Source: Anaerolineales bacterium
Lineage (GTDB): Bacteria > Chloroflexota > Anaerolineae > 4572-78 > NAK82
Assembly: GCA_024643945.1 (NCBI GenBank)
Contig: JAHELX010000394.1
Coordinates: 1-6,024, forward strand
DNA length: 6,024 nucleotides
Direction: 5' to 3'
The translations under genes were made by a program, and so were the position numbers. Below the pieces are notes generated by a model, which worked only from the letters and a program-made list of their open reading frames with translations, did not search any database and had not been told where the DNA came from. Shown here piece by piece: positions 1 to 5,185 of the stretch (positions within the stretch are counted from its first letter, which is position 1; each line of letters starts with the position of its first letter).

Positions 1-510
1 CTGCTGCGTGCGTCTTTGCAAGACAATAATCCGGTGATCTTCTTCGAACACAAGGGGCTGTACTCGCTTAAAGGTGAGGTCCCGGATGATCCTGATTTCA
101 TCGTCCCGTTGGGCAAGGCCAATATCGTCCGTCCGGGCAAAGACGCGACGATTATTGCCACCAGTATGCAAGTCCACAAGTCACTGGAAGCGGCCGGGCA
201 GTTGCAAGAAAAGGGTATTGACGTCGAGATCATCGACCCACGCACGTTGGATCCCCTGGATGAGGACACAATCCTGAATTCGGTGAGGAAGACCCATCAC
301 GCTATCATCGTCCACGAGACATGGATGACAGGCGGCTACGGGGCGGAGATCGCCGCCATCATCGCCGACAAGGCCATCAACTACCTGGACGGTCCGGTTA
401 AGAGGGTAGGGGCCAAACACGTACCGATCCCCTTCAGCCCGGTGCTTGAGAACTATGTGCTTCCGCAGGTGGAGACAATCCGCCAGGTGGTGGAACAGGC
501 TCTCAGTTGA
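1..510 (+). CDS. 2-oxoacid dehydrogenase E1 component, beta subunit (pyruvate/acetoin dehydrogenase type), 5'-truncated
   Basis: This is the C-terminal 169 residues of a protein whose family is usually about 325 residues, so roughly half is missing upstream. The frame is open from base 1 and ends at TGA 508-510; the in-frame TTG at 16 is internal. Visible blocks are FFEHKGLY (fragment residues 14-21), IIDPRTLDPLDEDTI (77-91), HETWMTGGYGAEI (105-117) and PIPFSPVLE (142-150). These are the conserved blocks of the transketolase C-terminal domain in E1-beta chains. The family pairs with an E1-alpha chain to form the thiamine-diphosphate enzyme that decarboxylates pyruvate, acetoin or a branched-chain 2-oxoacid and passes the acyl group to lipoyl-E2 in the cytoplasm. 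The ThDP-binding half and the alpha subunit would lie upstream. The substrate cannot be settled from this half; the sequence looks closest to the pyruvate/acetoin group. The next gene starts 48 bp downstream, so co-transcription is likely. Confidence 0.9.
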   Translation: MLRASLQDNNPVIFFEHKGLYSLKGEVPDDPDFIVPLGKANIVRPGKDATIIATSMQVHKSLEAAGQLQEKGIDVEIIDPRTLDPLDEDTILNSVRKTHHAIIVHETWMTGGYGAEIAAIIADKAINYLDGPVKRVGAKHVPIPFSPVLENYVLPQVETIRQVVEQALS

Positions 511-558
511 GGACGCAAGGCCGCAAGATCGCCCTGAACCGTCAGGAGATGAAAGACA

Positions 559-1722
559 ATGGCTGAATTGAAGACTGTGAATGTAGCGCTGATCGGACAT
601 CGCTTTATGGGGAAGGCGCACACCCATGCCTACACCGACGTGACCGTGTTTTTCGATCCTAAACTGCGCCCCGTTAAGCGAGTGTTGTGTGCTACCGGCG
701 ATGATGTCGCCGAGGTTGCGGGCAAGTGGGGCTGGCAAGAGTGGGAAACAGACTGGCAAAAGGTCGTCACTCGCCCTGATATCGACATTGTGGACATCTG
801 CGCTCCGAGCAAGATCCACAAGGAGATTGCGCTGGCGGCGGCAGAAGCCGGCAAGCATATCTTCTGCGAAAAGCCGCTGGCTATGAATTTGGCCGATGCC
901 CGCCAGATGGTGGCGGCGGTCGAGGAAGCTAAGGTCTCCCACACCATTGGCTTCAACTATCGCAAGGTGCCGGCGCTGGCCCTGGCCAGGCGATTGATCG
1001 AGCAGAGGCAACTAGGCAAAATCCATCACTTTCGTGGAATCTATTCCCAAGACTGGTTGGTTGACCCGTCCTTCCCGCTCGCCTGGCGGCTACGCAAGAA
1101 GGACGCTGGGGCTGGCAGTTCGTGGGACCTGGGGGCACACGTGGTTGACCAGGCGCGCTTCCTGGTTGGGGAACTGAGTGAAGTTGTCGGCATGCAAACC
1201 ACCTTCATCAAAGAACGCCCGGTTGCTGCATTTGAGGAGGGGCTGAAAGCAGTTGCCGGCGAAACCATGGGCCAGGTCGATGTGGATGATGCCACTTCGT
1301 TCCTGGCGCGCTTCGAGAATGGCGCCATGGGGCTGTTCGAGCTCACCCGCTATGGTACAGGGCATCGCAATCAGAACCGGATTGAGGTGTATGGCAGCGA
1401 AGGCGGCCTGGTGTTCGATATGGAGCGCATGAATGAGTTGCTGTTCTACTCGCGGAAGGACCCGGCCGACACTCAAGGCTATCGCCTGATCCAGGTCGGT
1501 GAGGATACGCATCCTTATATGTCGGCCTGGTGGCCAGCCGGTCACATCATTGGCTTTGGCGACACCTTCGTTCATGAGGTGCTCGACTTCCTGGCGGCCA
1601 TTGCCGATAACAAGCCCGCCAGCCCGTCATTCCAGGATGGACTGAAGTGTCAAGAGATACTGGTGGCCGTGGATAGGTCAATTGCAGAGCGGCGCTGGGT
1701 CAGCATCAAGGAGTTAGCCTGA
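559..1722 (+). CDS. Gfo/Idh/MocA family NAD(P)-dependent oxidoreductase
   Basis: The 387-residue length is typical of the family, which oxidises or reduces sugars, inositols and sugar acids in the cytoplasm. The N-terminal Rossmann domain covers about residues 6-125 and begins VALIGHRFMGKAH. The dinucleotide loop is G13-H-R-F-M-G18, so the usual middle glycine is replaced. The EKP signature is E104-K105-P106; K105 is the expected catalytic lysine. The C-terminal alpha/beta domain carries SSWDLGAHVVD (187-197), with D190 and H194 matching the family's D-x-x-x-H catalytic site. The stretch AWWPAGHIIGFGDTFVHEV (323-341) resembles a subfamily I associate with sugar loci of Gram-positive bacteria and Chloroflexota (from memory). 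The ATG start has AGGAG at 544-548, 10 nt upstream. The next gene begins 34 bp after the stop. The substrate is unknown; the context favours a sugar or polyol taken up by the downstream ABC system. No secretion signal is seen. Confidence 0.9.
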   Translation: MAELKTVNVALIGHRFMGKAHTHAYTDVTVFFDPKLRPVKRVLCATGDDVAEVAGKWGWQEWETDWQKVVTRPDIDIVDICAPSKIHKEIALAAAEAGKHIFCEKPLAMNLADARQMVAAVEEAKVSHTIGFNYRKVPALALARRLIEQRQLGKIHHFRGIYSQDWLVDPSFPLAWRLRKKDAGAGSSWDLGAHVVDQARFLVGELSEVVGMQTTFIKERPVAAFEEGLKAVAGETMGQVDVDDATSFLARFENGAMGLFELTRYGTGHRNQNRIEVYGSEGGLVFDMERMNELLFYSRKDPADTQGYRLIQVGEDTHPYMSAWWPAGHIIGFGDTFVHEVLDFLAAIADNKPASPSFQDGLKCQEILVAVDRSIAERRWVSIKELA

Positions 1723-1743
1723 CGGTTGGTATGGCTGCTTGTT

Positions 1744-1751
1744 AAAGGAGG
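1744..1751 (+). promoter_or_regulatory. Strong ribosome binding site deciding the isomerase start
   Basis: AAAGGAGG lies 5 nt before ATG 1757 and is nearly a full anti-16S match. It sets the start at 1757 rather than at the in-frame TTG at 1739, which would place this site inside the coding region. Confidence 0.85.
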
Positions 1752-1756
1752 AACGA

Positions 1757-2305
1757 ATGCTGAGTAAATCTGAGTTCCTTGCTGCGCAACAGAGGGCTAA
1801 TGAGGCGCTCCGCGAGGCAGGGATTATCATCACCCCGGAAGAAGCAGAAAGGATCGAAGTGGCGGACTTTGGCCTCAACGACTTAGAACACGTGGGGTTG
1901 GAACTGCTGACTTACGTGAACACGGATCGCGTGTGCGCCAAGGAACTGGTGCTCTTCCCACATCAGTTTTGCCCGGAGCACTATCATCCCCCGGTGGCGG
2001 GAGAGCCGGGCAAGGAAGAAACCTTCCGTTGTCGAAAAGGTGAAGTCTACCTGTACGTACCGGGCGAACCCACGCCCAATCCTAAAGCCAAGCCACCCGC
2101 TGGCAGCGAGCCATATGCTACCGTGAGGCATGAAATCATACTGCGGCCTGGCGAACAACACACATTGCCGCCGGGCACACGACACTGGTTCGTGGCCGGG
2201 CCCAAGGGGGCTATCGTCTCAGAGTTCTCGACGACCAGTCGTGACGAGACGGATGTGTTCATTGATCCACGCATCGAGCGCTTGCCCAGGGTGGCTGAAG
2301 AGTAA
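1757..2305 (+). CDS. D-lyxose ketol-isomerase-like cupin (YdaE type)
   Basis: This 182-residue protein is close in length to Bacillus subtilis YdaE (about 167), whose characterised activity is D-lyxose/D-xylulose (and D-mannose/D-fructose) isomerisation. The core CPEHYHPPVAGEPGKEETFR (residues 72-91), the block NPKAKPPAG (108-116) and PPGTRHWF (138-145) match that family as I remember it. Expected divalent-metal ligands of the cupin barrel are H75, H77, E88 (or E87) and H143. The first 60 residues are a helical N-terminal extension before the barrel, as in the family. No signal peptide is visible, so it should act in the cytoplasm. It lies 34 bp after the oxidoreductase and is probably in the same transcript, which suggests the imported sugar is isomerised between aldose and ketose. 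Epimerase or isomerase activity on a related tetrose or pentose is an alternative; family assignment is firmer than substrate. Confidence 0.83.
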   Translation: MLSKSEFLAAQQRANEALREAGIIITPEEAERIEVADFGLNDLEHVGLELLTYVNTDRVCAKELVLFPHQFCPEHYHPPVAGEPGKEETFRCRKGEVYLYVPGEPTPNPKAKPPAGSEPYATVRHEIILRPGEQHTLPPGTRHWFVAGPKGAIVSEFSTTSRDETDVFIDPRIERLPRVAEE

Positions 2306-2312
2306 GCGCCGC

Positions 2313-2335
2313 CGCGCGGGTGAATCAACCGCGCG
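2313..2335 (+). terminator. GC-rich hairpin after the isomerase, possible terminator without a U-tract
   Basis: CGCGCGG (2313-2319) pairs perfectly with CCGCGCG (2329-2335) across a 9-nt loop, starting 8 nt after the stop codon. The position fits a terminator or a 3'-end stabilising hairpin. However, the following bases (TGAAAGCGG) contain no T-run, so it is not a canonical intrinsic terminator. Confidence 0.35.
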
Positions 2336-2352
2336 TGAAAGCGGTTTCCGAA

Positions 2353-2440
2353 GTACTTGTCCAATAATAACTTTGCACTTCGATCGGCAAATCGGGCGTA
2401 AACTGATTGCAAAAGTGGTAAGTTATTTCTGGACAAGTGC
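2353..2440. repeat. Long imperfect inverted repeat (88 bp), possible miniature element or structured leader
   Basis: The left arm ACTTGTCCAATAATAACTT (2355-2373) pairs with AAGTTATTTCTGGACAAGT (2420-2438) at 17 of 19 positions. Pairing extends outward by T2354-G2439 (wobble) and G2353-C2440. Inside, after a 2x2 internal loop, CACTT (2376-2380) pairs with AAGTG (2413-2417). A further stem is possible between 2387-2393 and 2405-2410, with A2391 bulged. Compared as terminal repeats, the arms match at 22 of 26 positions. No open reading frame fits inside and I see no clear target-site duplication. It is either a miniature or decayed transposable element with its terminal repeats left, or an RNA hairpin in the leader of the transporter operon. 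Confidence 0.7.
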
Positions 2441-2501
2441 CAAGCCACCAGTTAGCTCCCTGACTATGGCCGGCTTGACCACCCTTGTCAAGGATGGAAG
2501 A

Positions 2502-4070
2502 ATGACTGAGGAACAACCACCCCAGGCCAAAGGCGGTAATCGAAAAGACGGGCACACGCCTCTCCTTCGCGCCCGCGGCCTGACGAAGACGTTTGGCCTA
2601 ACCGTAGCTGTTGACTCGGTTGACCTGACCGTGGATCGAGGACAGGTCGTGGCGATTGTTGGCGAGAATGGCGCGGGTAAGTCGACGCTGAAAAACATGC
2701 TGTCCGGGGTTTTGGCGCCAGATTCAGGCACGATTGTGCTTGACGGGCAAGTATTTCGCCGTTTGCCTTTAGGACATATCGGTGACCTGGGAATTGGCGT
2801 CGTACATCAGGAATTCAGCCTCTTTGGCAGCCTGTCGGTCGCGGAAAATATATGCATCAATGACTTGCCAGGGCAGGGCGATCTGGTCAGTTGGCGTGAG
2901 ATGCATACGATCGCCCAGCAGCATCTGGATATGATCGGCGCTGATCTGGACTTGGATGCACCGGTTGAATCGCTCAGCACCGGCGAGCAGCAGATGGTGG
3001 AAATTGCCAAAGCCCTGCGCCAGGCATCACGCTTGCTGATTCTGGACGAGCCAACCGCCTCGCTGACCGATCCTGAGCGTGAGCGCTTATATGGCATTAT
3101 CCAACGCTTGCGCGAGCGCCAATTGGGCATGATTTTTATCTCCCACTTCATCGACGAGGTCTACGAAGTAGCCGACTTCATCGTCGTGTTGCGTGACGGG
3201 CAGCGCGTAGGCGGGGGGCGACCGAGCGAGCTGCCGCGGCGAAAACTCGAATCACTCATGGTTGGACGGCCGGTATCGGAACTGGGCGTAGATATTGGTA
3301 CCCCATCTGACGAGATAGTGCTTCGAGTCGAAGGTCTGTTCGTAGAGCAGGTGGTCAAGAATGTCTCGTTCACCCTGCACCGGGGCGAGATCCTGGGTTT
3401 GCACGGGCTGATGGGCGCCGGGCGGACGGAAACTCTCGAAGCCCTGTATGGCCTCAGGCCCAGCACTGGCAAGGTCTGGCTGGAGGGCAAGCTGCTAGCG
3501 CAGCGCAGCCCGGTGTTGATGAAGAGCATGGGAGTTGCTTTTGTGCCCGAGGACCGGCGCCGTCATGGGCTGTTTGGCAACCGGCCGCTGCGTGAGAATC
3601 TATCTGCGGCGGCTGTGGGCCGCATGGTGCAGCGTTTCATTCCCGGGTTTGGTTTCAAAGGCGAGCGAGAGAACGCCAGAGAGGTCGCCGAGGCGTTGAA
3701 TGTCGTGTATCCCAGCCTGGAGTCACCCATCCGGGTACTGAGTGGCGGTAACCAACAGAAGGCTCTCTTGGGGCGCTGGCTGCAAATTGAGCCTCGGGTG
3801 GCCATGTTCGACGAGCCGACGCGGGGCGTGGATATTGGGGCCAAGTCGGAAATCCACAGCCTGATTGCCGACCTGGCGCGATCGGGCACTGGTGTCCTGT
3901 TGGTTACGTCTGAGTTGCCGGAGTTGATGGGGCTGGCCCACCGCATCATCGTGTTGAATAAAGGACGGGTGGTAGCCGAGTTTGAGCACGCCGAGTTTGA
4001 CGCGCGCAAGATCATTGAGCGCGCCGCATCGGAAATCGAGGAGGTTGAAAGTTATGATCCGGAAGCGTAG
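2502..4070 (+). CDS. Sugar ABC transporter ATP-binding protein, two fused NBDs (RbsA/MglA type)
   Basis: This 522-residue protein has two nucleotide-binding domains in tandem, as usual in ribose/galactose/xylose-type importers. NBD1 carries Walker A GENGAGKST (54-62), Q-loop Q103, signature LSTGEQQ (158-164), Walker B LLILDEPT (178-185) and switch histidine H215. NBD2 has the degenerate P-loop GLMGAGRT (302-309), with arginine instead of the Walker lysine. It also has signature LSGGNQQ (413-419), Walker B MFDEPT (435-440) and serine S470 where the switch histidine would be. This asymmetry is normal for the family and implies that NBD1 does most hydrolysis. It acts on the cytoplasmic face and powers the permease encoded next. 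The ATG at 2502 has AGGA at 2491-2494. The in-frame ATG at 2466 lacks a ribosome site, and the frame open further upstream overlaps the isomerase gene. The C-terminus overlaps the permease by 17 nt. The transported sugar is not deducible. Confidence 0.95.
   Translation: MTEEQPPQAKGGNRKDGHTPLLRARGLTKTFGLTVAVDSVDLTVDRGQVVAIVGENGAGKSTLKNMLSGVLAPDSGTIVLDGQVFRRLPLGHIGDLGIGVVHQEFSLFGSLSVAENICINDLPGQGDLVSWREMHTIAQQHLDMIGADLDLDAPVESLSTGEQQMVEIAKALRQASRLLILDEPTASLTDPERERLYGIIQRLRERQLGMIFISHFIDEVYEVADFIVVLRDGQRVGGGRPSELPRRKLESLMVGRPVSELGVDIGTPSDEIVLRVEGLFVEQVVKNVSFTLHRGEILGLHGLMGAGRTETLEALYGLRPSTGKVWLEGKLLAQRSPVLMKSMGVAFVPEDRRRHGLFGNRPLRENLSAAAVGRMVQRFIPGFGFKGERENAREVAEALNVVYPSLESPIRVLSGGNQQKALLGRWLQIEPRVAMFDEPTRGVDIGAKSEIHSLIADLARSGTGVLLVTSELPELMGLAHRIIVLNKGRVVAEFEHAEFDARKIIERAASEIEEVESYDPEA
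4038..4044 (+). promoter_or_regulatory. Ribosome binding site for the permease inside the ATPase gene
   Basis: GAGGAGG lies 9 nt before ATG 4054, within the last codons of the ATPase gene. It supports a start at 4054 instead of the in-frame ATG at 3982. It also suggests translational coupling of the two transporter subunits. Confidence 0.75.
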
Positions 4071-5088
4071 AAGCCAGTTCCTCCGATCGATTTTTGACAG
4101 CATACGGCGCGCCCGTTGGGTGGCAGTGTTAGTGGGTGTATTTCTGTTGGGAGTGGGGTTCAGCTTTCTCTCCCCCGCGTTCTTGACCGCCCGAAATCTG
4201 GGGAATATCGCCATTCAGTCGGCAATTACGGGTGTCATGGCCGTGGGGATGACGTTTGTGATCATGACGGCGGGCATCGATATCTCTGTCGGTGCCATTG
4301 CCTACCTGACATCCGCTTTGGGCGCTGCACTCGTGATTCAGTATCAGTCGCCGATCATTATGTATCTGATTGGCATCTTCCTGGGTATATTGCTGGGGTT
4401 GATAAACGGCCTGATCATTAACTTCCTGAGGATCAACCCCCTGGTGACGACCCTGGCTACCCTCTACATCTATCGCGGGTTGGGGATCCACGCCAACCAG
4501 GCAGGCATCACCATAGTGCACCAAGGCGCTCGTTTCTTTGGCATTGGTTCCATCGCCGGTGTCCCCATGCCCCTGATCCTCCCTATCCTAATCGGTATCA
4601 TCGGCGCCTTGATTCTGAACTACACCCGGTTCGGACGCTATGTGCTGGCCATAGGCAACTCGCAGAATGCGGCCCATGACAGCGGCCTGCCAGTGCGCCA
4701 GGTTTTGATTGCTGTATACGTAGTCGCCGGGCTCTGCGCTGGCCTGGGCGGCTTGATTCTGGCCGGTCGCGTCGGCGCCGTTTCGTCGGACCAGGGTGTC
4801 AACATCGAATTCACGGTGATCACCGCTTCAGTGCTGGGTGGCACCAACCTCTATGGCGGCCGGGGCTCTATCGTCGGCAGTTTGATCGGTGCCGGCCTGC
4901 TCGTGATGATTGACGACGGTCTGAACCTCATCAGCGCGTCGCCTTATATCTACGATACCGTCCGCGGCGCAGTGTTGGTGGGCGCGGTAATGATCGATCG
5001 CGCATCAACGCTGCGATTGTTTGCTACTGGCTTTCCGTTTAATGTCCTGGCAGCTCGACACAGATCCGAGGCTGCATCTCAGTCGTGA
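4054..5088 (+). CDS. Sugar ABC transporter permease (RbsC-like)
   Basis: This 344-residue, highly hydrophobic protein has a short basic N-terminus (MIRKRRSQ) and roughly eight to ten membrane segments. The first is near residues 22-42; others lie near 60-95, 101-123, 170-190, 216-238, 272-288 and 302-316. Family marks are TAGIDISVG (72-80), INPLVTTLATLYIYRGLG (127-144) and the cytoplasmic coupling loop GRYVLAIGNSQNAAHDSGL (194-212). The glycine-rich block ASVLGGTNLYGGRGS (258-272) is a further mark. Together they place it in the branched-chain/ribose permease superfamily (BPD_transp_2). It should form the membrane channel as a homodimer, since only one permease gene is present, and dock on the upstream ATPase through the 194-212 loop. 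It starts inside the ATPase gene (17-nt overlap), so stoichiometric expression is expected. The C-terminal tail after about residue 317 is hydrophilic and slightly longer than I would expect for RbsC. Confidence 0.94.
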   Translation: MIRKRRSQFLRSIFDSIRRARWVAVLVGVFLLGVGFSFLSPAFLTARNLGNIAIQSAITGVMAVGMTFVIMTAGIDISVGAIAYLTSALGAALVIQYQSPIIMYLIGIFLGILLGLINGLIINFLRINPLVTTLATLYIYRGLGIHANQAGITIVHQGARFFGIGSIAGVPMPLILPILIGIIGALILNYTRFGRYVLAIGNSQNAAHDSGLPVRQVLIAVYVVAGLCAGLGGLILAGRVGAVSSDQGVNIEFTVITASVLGGTNLYGGRGSIVGSLIGAGLLVMIDDGLNLISASPYIYDTVRGAVLVGAVMIDRASTLRLFATGFPFNVLAARHRSEAASQS

Positions 5089-5181
5089 AAGGAAAATCCG
5101 TTACAAGTCAACTGGAGGGAGATACTTGAATCTCCCCAAACTATCACTAACAATGCTGAAACACAGCGAGGAGATACTAAG
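5089..5181 (+). other. Gap between permease and binding protein with hairpin and possible leader ORF
   Basis: This 93-bp gap contains a 7-bp hairpin, a possible leader ORF and the ribosome site of the lipoprotein (AGGAG 5169-5173, 8 nt before ATG). A weak sigma-70-like pair, TTGAAT (5126-5131) and AACAAT (5149-5154) with 17-bp spacing, matches only four of six bases in each box. I do not call it a promoter. The gap may let the binding protein be made in larger amounts than the membrane subunits, as is common for importers. Confidence 0.5.
5117..5136 (+). promoter_or_regulatory. Small hairpin with a Shine-Dalgarno-like arm, possible translational control element
   Basis: GGGAGAT (5117-5123) pairs perfectly with ATCTCCC (5130-5136) around the 6-nt loop ACTTGA, which contains a TTG. 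The same right arm, ATCTCC (5130-5135), can pair with GGAGAT (5170-5175), which overlaps the true ribosome site of the binding protein. The 9-mer GGAGATACT occurs at both 5118-5126 and 5170-5178, giving two mutually exclusive pairings. The element could modulate translation, or it could be a simple mRNA-stabilising stem. Confidence 0.4.
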
Positions 5182-5185
5182 ATGA
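5126..5185 (+). CDS. Possible 19-codon leader ORF coupled to the binding protein
   Basis: A TTG at 5126 follows GGAGGG (5114-5119) with 6-nt spacing and opens a 19-codon frame. The frame closes at TGA 5183-5185, overlapping the lipoprotein start as ATGA, an arrangement typical of translational coupling. The peptide begins MNLPKLSLTML and ends SEEILR; it resembles nothing I know. An in-frame ATG at 5153 offers a shorter version. Its TTG lies in the loop, and part of its ribosome site in the stem, of the hairpin described at 5117-5136. An ORF this short can arise by chance, so confidence is low. Confidence 0.25.
   Translation: MNLPKLSLTMLKHSEEILR

Larger units (their letters stand above)
2306..2501. 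other. 196-bp intergenic region with two inverted repeats
   Basis: This gap separates the isomerase from the ABC importer genes. It holds a GC-rich hairpin just after the isomerase stop and a long imperfect inverted repeat at 2353-2440. A small hairpin (CTTGAC 2474-2479 with GTCAAG 2487-2492) overlaps the first bases of the AGGA ribosome site of the next gene. I found no convincing sigma-70 promoter pair and no clear operator. Its size compared with the other gaps suggests a transcription boundary or an insertion remnant. Confidence 0.6.

Noticed and set aside
302..400. Arginine in place of the P-loop lysine in the second NBD as a possible defect of the ATPase (residue 308, near base 3423)
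   Set aside because: A degenerate second P-loop is a normal property of RbsA/MglA-type double ATPases, so it is not evidence of a broken gene. The coordinates given in this entry are nominal; the motif itself is at about 3405-3428.
181..1011. 276-codon minus-strand open frame
   Set aside because: It lies antisense to the E1-beta and oxidoreductase genes, both with clear conserved motifs. Its translation shows no recognisable domain.
1739..1756. TTG start for the isomerase
   Set aside because: The AAAGGAGG site at 1744-1751 would be inside the coding region; it points to ATG 1757.
2130..2501. Upstream in-frame extension of the ATPase
   Set aside because: It would overlap the isomerase gene and run through the inverted repeat, and its residues do not look like an ABC protein. 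ATG 2502 has a ribosome site and gives the normal family length.
3982..4053. Earlier in-frame ATG for the permease
   Set aside because: It adds 24 basic, unrelated residues within the ATPase gene. GAGGAGG at 4038-4044 supports ATG 4054.
5126..5154. Sigma-70 promoter for the binding protein
   Set aside because: Only four of six bases match in each box, which is easily reached by chance. The gene is explained as part of the transporter operon.
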